This document shows, in pieces, positions 9,401 through 17,779 of a DNA stretch of 64,000 nucleotides. Position 1 is the stretch's first letter. Each line of letters starts with the position of its first letter. The position numbers and the translations under genes were made by a program. The stretch is from the NCBI RefSeq assembly GCF_006385785.1, contig NZ_VFSH01000002.1, forward strand, positions 182,054 to 246,053. Reading direction: 5' to 3'. The notes beneath the pieces were generated by a model. That model was given only the letters and a program-made list of their open reading frames with translations. It searched no databases and was not told the DNA's origin. This stretch comes from Streptococcus shenyangsis (GTDB taxonomy: Bacteria; Bacillota; Bacilli; Lactobacillales; Streptococcaceae).

Positions 9401-12400
9401 AGCAACAAGACCACCGATACGAGCTTTATTAGCTACCATATTAGCTTCTACATAAGCTTTATCTATATTACCTTTCCAAAGTTCTCCGGCAATTCCACCG
9501 AAATCCCAACCTCTGTTACCAACACCAGTAAGATTACCGATGAATGCAACATTTGTTAATTGAGCTCCAGTATCGCCTTTATTAATAATACCAGCAATTC
9601 CATCTCTACCGAGGATACTACCAGTTACTTTAATGTTTTCAACCGTAGCATTTTTGACAGTTCTAGCAAGAGCAGAAATATTGTCAATCCAAGGCATATT
9701 AATATCAACATTAGCCAAGTTAACATCTTTAACTGAACCACCTTCAATACCACCAAATAATTGACGAGACATATTGTGGATTGAATAACGTTGCCCGTCA
9801 ACACTTGATAACTTACCTTTAAATGTACCAGGAACATACTCTTTATTTGGAGTTGGTACATTGGCTGCATTTAGATCTGCACCAAGTTTAAACTCACCGC
9901 TAGGATTAGCTTTCATATCTTTTACAAGCTCGTTGAAGTTGTAGTAAACATTACCTTCTTTGGCTTTTTGTTTTTCAAAGTAATGAACATACTCTTCGCT
10001 AAGTGTGTTTTCAGCATTACGTTGAATCAAATCAGGTGCTTTGGCAGTGACTTTGTATAAAGTTTTTCCGTCTTTTTCTACTTCTTCAATCTTGTCAACT
10101 GCAAGTCTTGTAACTTTGTTGTCGTGAGTTGTCACTCGTAGGTAAAGCGGAGCAACATCAGCTGGTTTTTCTGTCAGCAAACTAGTATCTGTTTCGTTAC
10201 CGTCAGCGTCCACACTCATCAAGCTTGTTTCTTTGATGTTTTTTATTTCGACTTTTTTGAGGTCAATTCTTAGAGGTTCTTCTTTCAGAACTTCTTCCTC
10301 ATCACCCTCACCACGGTCATAAACCATCTTAGTTTCAAGTTTATAATCCTTGTAGTACTGCAAATCTGTCAGGCTAGCTGTCAAGTTGTCAGGTGAAACA
10401 CTCAAGGTTTTCACAATCTCATCACCTTTTTTCAGAGTTAGGGTGATAGATTTAATGGCCGCCTTACTTGGATTTTCTAGACTGTATTTAACATCTGAAG
10501 TACGCTTCAAATCTTTAGGTTCAACTGCTGTGATGGTCAATACTGGTTTTTCAAAACTCTTTGTACCACGTTTCAAAATTTTGTCTTGAGGTGCCTCAAT
10601 GATTTCCTCTGTAACTTTTGGAGCGTCCTCTGTTTTAACTCCTTTGATGGTATTAAAGGTCTTGGTGATTTTTTTCTGACCTTCTTTCCCTTCTTGAGCT
10701 ACAACTTCTAAGCCTTTTTTCAGTTGGTCATCTTCTTTAATAACTTCCTTAAATGGAATCTTTTCCAGACTTTCTTCTACAAGAGTTCCTTCAATTGGTT
10801 TTGTCCCACGACTTACCTGTTGGTCAACAGGTTCCTTGGTGACTTCTGTGCTAGTTGAAAGAACTTGATCAGTTTTAACACCTTCTATTGTTTTATAAGT
10901 TGTTTTAGTAACTTGACTTCCTTTTTCACCATTTCTTACGACAGTTTCTTCGTCCGTATACTTGGTTGGATCCTCAATCGTTTCAGTTTTGTAGTCTAAG
11001 TCTGTAGTTGATGTTTCAACAAGGGTTCCCTCAGTTACTTTATACTCAGGTAACTGTTCTTGTACAAGAGCTTGTCCTTCTTTACCTGCCTCTTGAGTTC
11101 CTTTAGACTCTACTGTAGCCTCTGGTAATTCGGGTTGGGTTAAGGACTGGCCTGCTTTGCCTTCCTCTTGTGTACCTTTGACCTCTACCGTAGCTTCTGG
11201 TAATGCAGGTTGGGTTAAAGATTGACCTTCCTTACCTGTTTCTTGAGTACCTTTGGCCTCTACCCTAGCTTCTGGCAATTCTGGTTGCGTTAAGGACTGA
11301 CCTTCCTTGTCTGCCTCTTGGGTTCCTTTTACTGCGACTGTAGCTTCTGGCAATTCTGGTTGCGTTAAGGATTGGCCTTCCTTGCCTTCCTCTTGAGTGC
11401 CTTTGGCCTCTACCCTAGCTTCTGGCAATTCTGGTTGCGTTAAGGACTGACCTTCCTTGCCTGCCTCTTGGGTTCCTTTTACTGCGACTGTAGCTTCTGG
11501 CAATTCTGGTTGCGTTAAGGACTGACCTTCCTTGCCTGCCTCTTGGGTTCCTTTTACTGCGACTGTAGCTTCTGGCAATTCTGGTTGCGTTAAGGACTGA
11601 CCTTCCTTACCTGCCTCTTGGGTACCTTTAGCCTCTACCCTAGCTTCTGGCAATTCTGGTTGCGTTAAGGATTGACCTTCCTTACCTGCCTCTTGGGTGC
11701 CTTTAGCCTCTACCCTAGCTTCTGGCAATTCTGGTTGCGTTAAGGACTGACCTTCCTTGCCTGTTTCTTGAGTGCCTTTGGCATCTACTGGAGCTTCTGG
11801 TAAGGCCGGTTGGATTAAAGAGTGACCTGCTTTTCCTTCTTCTTGGGTTCCTTTGGCATCTACTGGAGCTTCTGGTAAGGCCGGTTGCGTTAAGGCTTGG
11901 CCTGCTTTGCCTTCCTCTTGGGTTCCTTTTGCTTCGATTGGAGCCTCTGGTAAGCTTGGTTGCGTTAAAGATTGACCTTCCTTACCTTCCTCTTGCGTCC
12001 CTTTAGCTACTTGATGAGTTGGTTCAGCTTGTGGGTTTGGAGTAGGTTGCACCTCTTTCTTCGTTCCGACTGCAATAACCTGCGAAACAGGTTTTTGAAC
12101 CACTTGGTCTTCGATGACTTCTCTAACTTCCTGACCATTAACCATCGATACTTTGGTTACAAGGCGACGCTTACCATTTACTCCAGCTGTGACGATACGA
12201 GTCTGTCCTTCTGCTAGATTCGCATCTAGGCTTGTGATCGTTTCAAACGGAATCTCCACCAAGCTCTCTTCCTGTCTAGTCTGAGGCTTCTCAGATGAAG
12301 CTGGTTTTGATGGATGGAGTTCTGCTTCCTTAAAGTAGCCAATGTATTCATAGCCATCAATATGGATAATCCCTTCAGCCAAACCTTCATGTGTAGAGGC

Positions 12401-12904
12401 TGAAATAGTTTGGTTATAAGAAAGTAATTCTTTATTTTCAAATGCAAATGTCCCGTAAGGTACAAAGGTGCTAGCTCCTAAAGAACCAATCAAAAGAACA
12501 CCTAGAACCTCTTTGCGACCTTTTTTGGACACCAAAAAGACTGCTAGCGAGGCTGTTGCCAAACCAAGACCTGCCAAAGCTAGTTCCTTACTTCCTGTAT
12601 AGGGAAGTTGTTGACTGGTAGTCGCCTTCTTACGATAAACTACATAAAGAATATCATCATCTTGAAATTCTGTAGGAACTTCATGGTGAATCAGGGCTTT
12701 TTCAGACTCGGTCAATTCCTGCTCCGCCAAATAACGGTAATGAACGCTATGAGCACCGCCAACTTCATTGGCTTGCACCTTATCCACTAAAAGGGGACTA
12801 GCACCAAAAAGGAAGGCCCCGATGGCTACAGGACCTACCCCAACAGTTAGTTTACGAATCGAATATTTGGTAATCTTTTCTAGTTGTTGTTTTGTTTTTC
12901 TCAT
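6482..12904 (-). CDS. zmpB: ZmpB-type zinc metalloprotease, M26 family, YSIRK/LPxTG surface protein
   Basis: Giant (2,140-residue) surface protease of the IgA1 protease/Zmp family. Order: YSIRK signal peptide (16-46); sortase motif LPYTG (100-104) followed by a hydrophobic helix and KKGRK, the N-terminal anchor typical of Zmp proteins; a G5-like region; thirteen 25-residue repeats (300-624); more G5-like segments; a GLUG-rich M26 N-terminal domain (about 1040-1170); and the C-terminal peptidase domain with HETTH (His1806, Glu1807, His1810) and probable third zinc ligand Glu1830 in LEAFAQGM. The frame also opens at GTG 12910, but AGAAAG is eight bases before ATG 12904. It lies two bases after the UPF0340 stop (coupled). 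ZmpS/ZmpR upstream support the ZmpB assignment; the host substrate cannot be read from sequence. Confidence 0.93.
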   Translation of the reverse strand: MRKTKQQLEKITKYSIRKLTVGVGPVAIGAFLFGASPLLVDKVQANEVGGAHSVHYRYLAEQELTESEKALIHHEVPTEFQDDDILYVVYRKKATTSQQLPYTGSKELALAGLGLATASLAVFLVSKKGRKEVLGVLLIGSLGASTFVPYGTFAFENKELLSYNQTISASTHEGLAEGIIHIDGYEYIGYFKEAELHPSKPASSEKPQTRQEESLVEIPFETITSLDANLAEGQTRIVTAGVNGKRRLVTKVSMVNGQEVREVIEDQVVQKPVSQVIAVGTKKEVQPTPNPQAEPTHQVAKGTQEEGKEGQSLTQPSLPEAPIEAKGTQEEGKAGQALTQPALPEAPVDAKGTQEEGKAGHSLIQPALPEAPVDAKGTQETGKEGQSLTQPELPEARVEAKGTQEAGKEGQSLTQPELPEARVEAKGTQEAGKEGQSLTQPELPEATVAVKGTQEAGKEGQSLTQPELPEATVAVKGTQEAGKEGQSLTQPELPEARVEAKGTQEEGKEGQSLTQPELPEATVAVKGTQEADKEGQSLTQPELPEARVEAKGTQETGKEGQSLTQPALPEATVEVKGTQEEGKAGQSLTQPELPEATVESKGTQEAGKEGQALVQEQLPEYKVTEGTLVETSTTDLDYKTETIEDPTKYTDEETVVRNGEKGSQVTKTTYKTIEGVKTDQVLSTSTEVTKEPVDQQVSRGTKPIEGTLVEESLEKIPFKEVIKEDDQLKKGLEVVAQEGKEGQKKITKTFNTIKGVKTEDAPKVTEEIIEAPQDKILKRGTKSFEKPVLTITAVEPKDLKRTSDVKYSLENPSKAAIKSITLTLKKGDEIVKTLSVSPDNLTASLTDLQYYKDYKLETKMVYDRGEGDEEEVLKEEPLRIDLKKVEIKNIKETSLMSVDADGNETDTSLLTEKPADVAPLYLRVTTHDNKVTRLAVDKIEEVEKDGKTLYKVTAKAPDLIQRNAENTLSEEYVHYFEKQKAKEGNVYYNFNELVKDMKANPSGEFKLGADLNAANVPTPNKEYVPGTFKGKLSSVDGQRYSIHNMSRQLFGGIEGGSVKDVNLANVDINMPWIDNISALARTVKNATVENIKVTGSILGRDGIAGIINKGDTGAQLTNVAFIGNLTGVGNRGWDFGGIAGELWKGNIDKAYVEANMVANKARIGGLVARTDNSGDPNGIGKYGAVRNAVTKGTIKVKDPVETGGFISKNWAWGKVADSVSMMKVENGEVFYGSKDIDEDGGYFSNNALERNFIVKDVSTGKRSFKFSVSNRIKEVSQEEADQKIATLGITANDYVINPLVSDTLNNVKPKSDTYKDTQDYDASRELAYRNIEKLQPFYNKEWIVNQGNKLAANSPLMTKEVLSVTAMKGNAFVTDLTDADHIFVHYADKTKDIFTISPKESKVKQVKEYSVAELGEVVYTPNMVVKDRADLISAIESKLSPVELQSDPIYQHLGRTGGNKVNAIKDLYLEESFKYVKDNLTKFVTKLVENEDHQLNTDEAAKRALIKKIDDNKAAVLLGLSYLNRYYGVKFDDFNIKELMLFKPDFYGKNVNVLDFLIKIGSKESNIKGDRTLEAYRETIGGTIGIGELNSFLDYNMRLFTSDTDLNDWFIKATKDNVYVVEPKTTTPEFADKKHRAYEGLNNDVHGKMILPLLNLKDAHMFLISTYNTMAYSSFEKYGKNTAAEREAFKKEIDKVAKAQQNYLDFWSRLSLDKVRNQLLKSNNMVPTPVLDNQNYPEGTDKYGHTNSGKDVAPVRELYGPTGRYHATDWRMGAVARIYGNPYKDDSVFFMVTNMISDFGISAFTHETTHVNDRMVYLGGSRHREGTDLEAFAQGMLQSPAETSPNGDFKALGLNMAYERPNDGNQWYNTNPNDLTSRAEIDHYMKGFNDTLMLLDYLEGEAVLDKQDKALNSAWFKKVDKKLRNANTKNQYDEVRDLNAEEKEYNLTSVNDLVDKNFMTKHGPGNGTYDPTGFGSAYVTVPITAGIYGGNTSEGAPGAMSFKHNTFRMWGYFGYEKGFLNYASNMLKNESKKAGHATLGDDFIIKKVSDGKFNTLEDWKKAYFKEVVDKAKAGFNAVEIDGTTYNSYDELKQAFAAAVDKDKATLNNGSVKFDNTVSLKEKLFKKLLQQTNSFKTSIFK
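11033..12007 (-). repeat. Thirteen tandem 75-bp (25-residue) repeats in zmpB
   Basis: Thirteen in-frame copies of a unit reading KGTQEAGKEGQSLTQPELPE plus four or five variable residues (ATVAV, ARVEA, APVDA). Central copies are almost identical in DNA; the outer copies are more divergent. The unit is acidic, Gln/Pro/Glu-rich and probably unstructured, forming a wall-spanning spacer between the N-terminal anchor and the protease. Confidence 0.95.
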
Positions 12905-12906
12905 TT

Positions 12907-13470
12907 TCACGACTTTCTAATAGAATCTTGCGGATAGTGCGCACGCGCACCTCCAATTAATTTTGGACGACTAGCCAACGCCGTTACGTGGGCATGACCA
13001 ATCTCTCTCAAAAGAGGGCGAATCGGAACCTGAACATGCTTAACATGCATGCCAATTGCAGTGTCTCCGATATCCAATCCAGCATGAGCCTTGATAAATT
13101 CAACCTCAACTGGATCCTTCATAAACTTGAAGGCTGCCAACTGACCCGAACCTCCTGCATGAAGGGTAGGAAGGACACTGACGATTTCCAGACCAAACTG
13201 CTCTGCAACCTGACGTTCAACAACGAGAGCCCTATTGACATGTTCACAGCCTTGAACGGCTAGATGAATTCCTTTTTCCTCTAGGATATCTAGGATGGTC
13301 TTCACAATGATTTCGCCAATTTCTTGGCTGGATTCCTTGCCAATCTGACCACCTATCACCTCACTAGAAGAAAGGCCCAAAACAAAGATTGATCCCTGCT
13401 TCAAATTGGTCTTTTCTAATACATCTTTTACAATCTGGCTTGTTTCTCTTTGAATGTCTTTTTCCTTCAT
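12907..13470 (-). CDS. UPF0340 / DUF436 family protein (YwlG-like)
   Basis: A 187-residue cytoplasmic protein of unknown function (TIGR01440/UPF0340). Recognisable segments are [31 protein letters not shown] and [13 protein letters not shown]. The frame opens earlier at a GTG, but the ATG at 13470 has AGAGG eight bases upstream and the family N-terminus [10 protein letters not shown]. It has its own promoter (TTGCTA/TATGAT) and its stop overlaps the start region of zmpB, so the two genes should be co-transcribed and coupled. A homologue occupies the same place in pneumococcus. Why a housekeeping-like gene leads the protease operon is unclear. Confidence 0.88.
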   Translation of the reverse strand: MKEKDIQRETSQIVKDVLEKTNLKQGSIFVLGLSSSEVIGGQIGKESSQEIGEIIVKTILDILEEKGIHLAVQGCEHVNRALVVERQVAEQFGLEIVSVLPTLHAGGSGQLAAFKFMKDPVEVEFIKAHAGLDIGDTAIGMHVKHVQVPIRPLLREIGHAHVTALASRPKLIGGARAHYPQDSIRKS

Positions 13471-13496
13471 ATTTGATACCTCTTTTGTCACTATCT

Positions 13497-13525
13497 ATCA
13501 TATCGTTTTTTCTGGTTTTTAGCAA
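13497..13525 (-). promoter_or_regulatory. Promoter of the UPF0340-zmpB operon
   Basis: TTGCTA (13525-13520), a 17-base spacer and TATGAT (13502-13497) on the minus strand. Around the -35 an inverted GCAAG/CTTGC pair is seen, a possible ZmpR target. It lies after the zmpS terminator, so the protease operon should be transcribed separately from zmpRS. Confidence 0.65.
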
Positions 13526-13562
13526 GATGGACAACCTAGAAAGCTTGCCCAATTACGCATAA

Positions 13563-13586
13563 AACTCCCAGAATGAACTGGGAGTT
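13563..13586 (-). terminator. Terminator overlapping the zmpS stop codon
   Basis: Perfect AACTCCCAG/CTGGGAGTT stem with a short loop, followed by TTTTAT on the minus strand. The zmpS TAA lies inside the stem. Confidence 0.85.
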
Positions 13587-15276
13587 AGCTAGTTTCTATT
13601 CTATTTATGTATATTTCAACCGTCGTCCCTTTTTTGGGGACAGAATCGATCTTCATTTGGTAATCTTCTCCAAAATGAAGTTTGAGCCGTTGGTCAACAT
13701 TTTGAAGACCAACTCCTCCACGTTTAAGTTGACTTTGACTACTATCGCCCGCAGCTTGGAAACCAACGCCATCATCCTCAATGCGGATGATCAATCCTGA
13801 ATCCTGTTTCTGGACAGTAATTTTAATATGACCCTGACCGTCTTTCTCCTTGATGCCATGGTAAAGAGCATTTTCTACAAGGGGTTGTAGGACCAGCTTG
13901 GGCAATACTAGATTATCAAAGGCAGGATTCTCCTCAATCTCATATTCCAGCTTATCTCCGTAACGTTGTTTCTGGATAAAGAGATATTGACGGACATGAT
14001 TGATTTCGTCAGACAGGGAAATCAAGTCCTTACCTTGATTGAGCGCCAAGCGGAAATAGGTTGCCAAGGACTTGGTCACCTGCACCACTCGCTGACTGTC
14101 CTGAAATTCAGCCATCCAGATGATGGTATCCAAGGTATTATAGAGGAAATGGGGGTTAATCTGGCTCGACAGTGCTTGAAGTTGGTACTGACGGGTCGCT
14201 TCTTCCTGCCTGCGAATATCTGCCATGAGCTGATCAACCTGATCCAACATGGCATTGAACTGGCGAGTCACCTCTCTCAGTTCATAGGCACCAGCTTCCT
14301 TGGCACGAAGATTCTGATTACCAAAAGCAATTTCCAGCATGGTTTCTCTCAAATCCTTCAAAGGGGCAATCCAGCGTTTGAGACTGAACCAAACCAAGCA
14401 GAGACAGGCAAGAAGAGATGTGACACTGGCTCCAAGCAAGGTCCACATGAGTTGACTCCGAACCTGGTCTAACTTTTCCAATGATGACACGCCAAGCACC
14501 GTCCAATCAGTTCCTGCAATCTTTTCCTGACTGACGTAGGATTGATGGTCTAGCGTATAGCCCTGCCCCGTTTCAATATAGGGTTTCATGGCCTCCATTT
14601 CGCTAACTGAGCTATAGACTGTATGTTTAGGATGATAGACAAATTCATGGTTTTCATTGATGATAAAGGCAAAGCCCTGCTGACCTAACTGGAGTTGATT
14701 GAGATAGGCTTCCAAAGTTTCATAAGAAATATCCAAACGAAGCACACCCAGATTGGCTCCCTTTGCATCAAGAAGTTCCTGAGTAACAGAAATGACCCAC
14801 TGACTGTCCGATTTACGAGCTGGGGTCAAAACTGGCTTAGCCCCCTGATGAATGGCCTTTTGGTACCAATCCTCAGCCATCATATCAGAGGAAGTTTTCA
14901 TCTGTACAGTGTCATCAGTAGAAATGACCTGACCAGATTTGGTTACCAGTACCACCGTTTTCAAGTCCTTATCTGCCTTTAAGATGGTCAAAAACAGATT
15001 TTGGATTCCCTCAATCTTGTCTTGACTAGGATTCTCAGCATAGGCTAGGACATCCGTCTGCTGGGTCAAACTGGTCGAGGTGGTTTCTAATTTTTTGATA
15101 TAAGACTGGATAAAGTGGCTAGTTTGGCTGATAGTCGTTTGACTATCGCCTTCAATGGTTGCCTCAATGGCTGATGAACTAGATCGATAATAGAAAGTCC
15201 CAACCAGAGCGAGGAGAATGAGAAAAACTAGAAAGATGGAAATAACCATTCTGACTAGGAGAGAAGAACGATTCAT
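13585..15276 (-). CDS. zmpS: Sensor histidine kinase ZmpS (TCS09), LytS/YesM type
   Basis: Membrane sensor kinase of 563 residues: N-terminal transmembrane helix (about 8-30), a large extracellular dCache-like sensor (about 31-280), a second helix (LLGASVTSLLACLCLVWFSL), HAMP (about 305-355), His_kinase domain with phospho-acceptor His376 in QINPHFLYNTLDT, and HATPase_c with LVENALYHGIKE, DDGVGF and KRGGVGLQNVDQRL. The ATG at 15276 is chosen over an upstream TTG because GGGAGAAGG is correctly spaced; it overlaps the zmpR stop by one base (TGATG). Partner of ZmpR; the pair lies beside zmpB as in pneumococcus, where it is called TCS09. The extracellular signal is unknown. Confidence 0.93.
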   Translation of the reverse strand: MNRSSLLVRMVISIFLVFLILLALVGTFYYRSSSSAIEATIEGDSQTTISQTSHFIQSYIKKLETTSTSLTQQTDVLAYAENPSQDKIEGIQNLFLTILKADKDLKTVVLVTKSGQVISTDDTVQMKTSSDMMAEDWYQKAIHQGAKPVLTPARKSDSQWVISVTQELLDAKGANLGVLRLDISYETLEAYLNQLQLGQQGFAFIINENHEFVYHPKHTVYSSVSEMEAMKPYIETGQGYTLDHQSYVSQEKIAGTDWTVLGVSSLEKLDQVRSQLMWTLLGASVTSLLACLCLVWFSLKRWIAPLKDLRETMLEIAFGNQNLRAKEAGAYELREVTRQFNAMLDQVDQLMADIRRQEEATRQYQLQALSSQINPHFLYNTLDTIIWMAEFQDSQRVVQVTKSLATYFRLALNQGKDLISLSDEINHVRQYLFIQKQRYGDKLEYEIEENPAFDNLVLPKLVLQPLVENALYHGIKEKDGQGHIKITVQKQDSGLIIRIEDDGVGFQAAGDSSQSQLKRGGVGLQNVDQRLKLHFGEDYQMKIDSVPKKGTTVEIYINRIETS

Positions 15277-16010
15277 CAACCTTCTCCCTTCTTAAACTGA
15301 CGAGGTGTCACACCCGCAATCTGTTTAAAGCGTTGGGTAAAGTAATTCATATCTTCAAAGCCAACCTTTTCTGCTATCTCGTAAATCTTCAGGTCTGTAG
15401 TTAAAAGCAAGAGCTTGGCTTGTTTGACACGTTCTCTCACCAGATAATCCTGAAAAGGCAGGCCCAACTCTTTCTTAATCAAAGAACTCAGATAAGTCGG
15501 ACTAAAGCCCAAGTCACTGGCTAAAGACTTTAAACTAAATTGGCTATCAGCTAGATGAGACTGGATTTTCTGGGCTATGTTTCCTTCAAACTTATCAGTT
15601 AGTAAATCTTGTAACTGTTCTTCTTTCTCTTCCTTGTCCAATTTTTGCTTGATTTTCCCCAACATTTCCTCAATATCCTTACGAGAAAAGGGTTTGAGCA
15701 GGTAGTCATCCACACCGAGTTTGACAGCAGAAAGGGCATAATCAAAATCATCGTAACCTGTCAAAAAAACTAGATGAACCTGAGGATAGGTTTCTCGGAC
15801 CAGACTGGCCAACTGGATGCCATTTAGCTGGGGCATGTTGATATCGGTTAAAACAATGTCTGGCACCTGCTTTTGAATCAGCTCCCAAGCCTGCCTTCCA
15901 TTTTCAGCCTGACCGATGATTTCCATATCGTAGGCTGCTACATTGACCAGCTTGGTCAAGCCTTGTCTTACCAGATATTCATCTTCTACGATTAAGATTG
16001 TGTAGGTCAT
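15276..16010 (-). CDS. zmpR: Response regulator ZmpR (TCS09), receiver plus AraC-type output
   Basis: A 244-residue YesN-type regulator. The receiver domain (1-120) has acidic Asp10/Glu11 in IVEDEY, phosphorylation site Asp56 in VLTDINMPQLNG and Lys in LLKPFSRKD. The C-terminal AraC HTH (about 150-244) ends EIAEKVGFEDMNYFTQRFKQ and GVTPRQFKKG. The ATG at 16010 follows AAGGAG by six bases; the longer open frame has no ribosome binding site. It is first in the zmpR-zmpS unit, with an extended -10 promoter about 30 bases upstream. A likely target is the zmpB operon promoter downstream. Confidence 0.94.
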   Translation of the reverse strand: MTYTILIVEDEYLVRQGLTKLVNVAAYDMEIIGQAENGRQAWELIQKQVPDIVLTDINMPQLNGIQLASLVRETYPQVHLVFLTGYDDFDYALSAVKLGVDDYLLKPFSRKDIEEMLGKIKQKLDKEEKEEQLQDLLTDKFEGNIAQKIQSHLADSQFSLKSLASDLGFSPTYLSSLIKKELGLPFQDYLVRERVKQAKLLLLTTDLKIYEIAEKVGFEDMNYFTQRFKQIAGVTPRQFKKGEG

Positions 16011-16039
16011 GCTCTGCTCCTTTGTCACTTACTAGTATC

Positions 16040-16045
16040 AGTATA
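16040..16045 (-). promoter_or_regulatory. Extended -10 of the zmpRS promoter
   Basis: TATACT preceded by TGC on the minus strand, about 30 bases before the zmpR start; no clear -35. Confidence 0.5.
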
Positions 16046-16080
16046 GCAAAATTCTCCTCTAACTGCTTAGGAAAGGTTAC

Positions 16081-17193
16081 TTAATCGACATAATCTAGTA
16101 AATAAGCATAGCCTTTTTCTTCCATTTGGTCTTTAGGAATAAAGCGGATGGAAAGACTATTGATACAGTAGCGCAAGCCCCCCTTGTCCTGTGGTCCATC
16201 CGTAAAGACATGGCCAAGGTGAGAATCTCCAACTCGGCTCCGCACTTCCATGCGCGTCATATTGTAGGACTTATCTTCCTTGTAGGTGGCAACATCTGGG
16301 CTGATGGGCTGGGTGAAACTAGGCCAACCACAACCAGACTCAAACTTGTCCTTTGATGAAAAGAGGGGTTCGCCAGTTGCTACATCCACATAGATACCAG
16401 ATTCAAATTTATCCCAGTAGCGATTTGAAAAAGCTCGTTCTGTTTGATTTTTCTGGGTAACTGCATACTCCTCAGGTGACAGGGTCTTTTTCAATTCTTC
16501 ATCACTTGGTTTGGGATATTTGCTGGCATCAATGACGGGATAGGCCGCCTGATTGACATTGATATGACAGTAGCCATTTGGATTTTTCTTGAGGTAGTCT
16601 TGGTGGTAATCCTCTGCCACTACAAAATTCTTCAAAGCCTCCTTTTCAACTGCTAGAGGTTGATTGTATTTCTTAGCCACCTCATCAAAGACTTGGTTAA
16701 TCACCTCTAAATCCTTGTCATCTGTGTAATAAACGCCGGTACGATACTGGGTCCCCACATCATTTCCTTGTTTATTTTTGCTGGTTGGATTGATAATGCG
16801 GAAATAGTGAAGCAGGATTTCCTTGAGGGAAATTTGCTTGGCATCATAGGTGACATGAACAGTCTCCGCATGACCTGTTTGGTTAATCAATTCGTACTTG
16901 GTTGTTTCCCCTCTACCATTTGCATAGCCTGATACGGCATCTGTTACTCCAGGCACGCGTGAGAAATACTCCTCAACTCCCCAGAAACATCCCCCAGCTA
17001 GATAAATTTCGTGCAAGTCTGCATCTTTACTAATTTCTGTTTTTTTCACTGTTTTTCCTCCTTGGCTAACTGACGCTTTCTCAATTTGCGAGCTATCTGT
17101 CTGCCCTGCATTTCGCATCAATAGAAAATAGAAACCGGTTATGGCTAGGAAAAAGATTCCTGCCAAGACAAACAATTTTACTTTATCATTCAT
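16081..17193 (-). CDS. msrAB: Membrane-anchored methionine sulfoxide reductase MsrA-MsrB fusion
   Basis: Repairs oxidised methionine in proteins outside the membrane. The 370-residue protein has an N-terminal signal-anchor ([19 protein letters not shown]), an MsrA domain with catalytic Cys69 in [11 protein letters not shown], and a C-terminal MsrB domain with SGCGWPSF and catalytic Cys343 in [11 protein letters not shown]. Both stereoisomers of methionine sulfoxide should be handled. AAAGG precedes the ATG, nine bases after the etrx stop. It is last in the ccdA-etrx-msrAB operon; in pneumococcus this set is described as electron relay from CcdA through the Etrx thioredoxin to MsrAB. Confidence 0.96.
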   Translation of the reverse strand: MNDKVKLFVLAGIFFLAITGFYFLLMRNAGQTDSSQIEKASVSQGGKTVKKTEISKDADLHEIYLAGGCFWGVEEYFSRVPGVTDAVSGYANGRGETTKYELINQTGHAETVHVTYDAKQISLKEILLHYFRIINPTSKNKQGNDVGTQYRTGVYYTDDKDLEVINQVFDEVAKKYNQPLAVEKEALKNFVVAEDYHQDYLKKNPNGYCHINVNQAAYPVIDASKYPKPSDEELKKTLSPEEYAVTQKNQTERAFSNRYWDKFESGIYVDVATGEPLFSSKDKFESGCGWPSFTQPISPDVATYKEDKSYNMTRMEVRSRVGDSHLGHVFTDGPQDKGGLRYCINSLSIRFIPKDQMEEKGYAYLLDYVD

Positions 17194-17202
17194 GACCTTT
17201 CT

Positions 17203-17766
17203 CTACCCCATTTCTTTCAATGTTTTTAAAATCATATCCTTATCCATAAAACCAGGTTGCGTTTTGACCAGCTTGCCTTCCTTGTCTATAAAGGCTTGAG
17301 TTGGGTAAGAACGGACACCATAACTTTCCAAGAGTTTACCTGATGGATCAATTAGGACTGGGAAATTTTTATAATCCAAGCCCTTGTACCAGTTCTTAAA
17401 TTCTGCTTCAGCTTGTTCCCCCTTGTGTTCAGGAGACACTACTGTCAAAACTACATAGTCATCACCAGCATCCTTAGCAATTTCATCTGTATCTGGAAGA
17501 CTGGCTAGACAGATGGAACACCAAGAAGCCCAGAATTTGAGATAGACTTTCTTACCCTTGTAATCAGATAAACGGTAAGTCTTGCCATCTACTCCCGTTA
17601 GTTCAAAATCAGCAACTGCCTGACCTTTAGTCGCAGTTTGCGAACTAACTTGTTCTGTTTTTGTTTGCTCCTTCATAGTAGATTCGTCTGACATATTTTT
17701 AGCCGAACAGGCTGCCAAACAACAGATTGAGCCTACTCCAAGTAGACATGTTTGCCATTTTTTCAT
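17203..17766 (-). CDS. etrx2: Extracellular thioredoxin-like lipoprotein (Etrx2/TlpA type)
   Basis: Lipid-anchored thiol-disulfide reductase that should reduce MsrAB. The start at 17766 gives a lipoprotein signal MKKWQTCLLGVGSICCLAAC with the lipobox LAAC (acylated Cys20) and follows GAGAGG; the longer frame starting at TTG would spoil the signal peptide. After a Ser/Thr/Gln linker comes a TlpA/AhpC-TSA-like thioredoxin fold with the active site WCSIC (Cys83, Cys86) and the cis-Pro segment VRSYPTQAFID. The start is 13 bases from the ccdA stop. I use the name etrx2 because of the MsrAB/CcdA context; the biochemical pairing is inferred. Confidence 0.92.
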   Translation of the reverse strand: MKKWQTCLLGVGSICCLAACSAKNMSDESTMKEQTKTEQVSSQTATKGQAVADFELTGVDGKTYRLSDYKGKKVYLKFWASWCSICLASLPDTDEIAKDAGDDYVVLTVVSPEHKGEQAEAEFKNWYKGLDYKNFPVLIDPSGKLLESYGVRSYPTQAFIDKEGKLVKTQPGFMDKDMILKTLKEMG

Positions 17767-17779
17767 TTCTTCTTCCTCT

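Noticed and set aside
11033..12007. Regular 75-bp direct repeats that look like a CRISPR-type array
   Set aside because: The repeats are contiguous, in frame and encode the 25-residue ZmpB units; there are no unique spacers and no cas genes.
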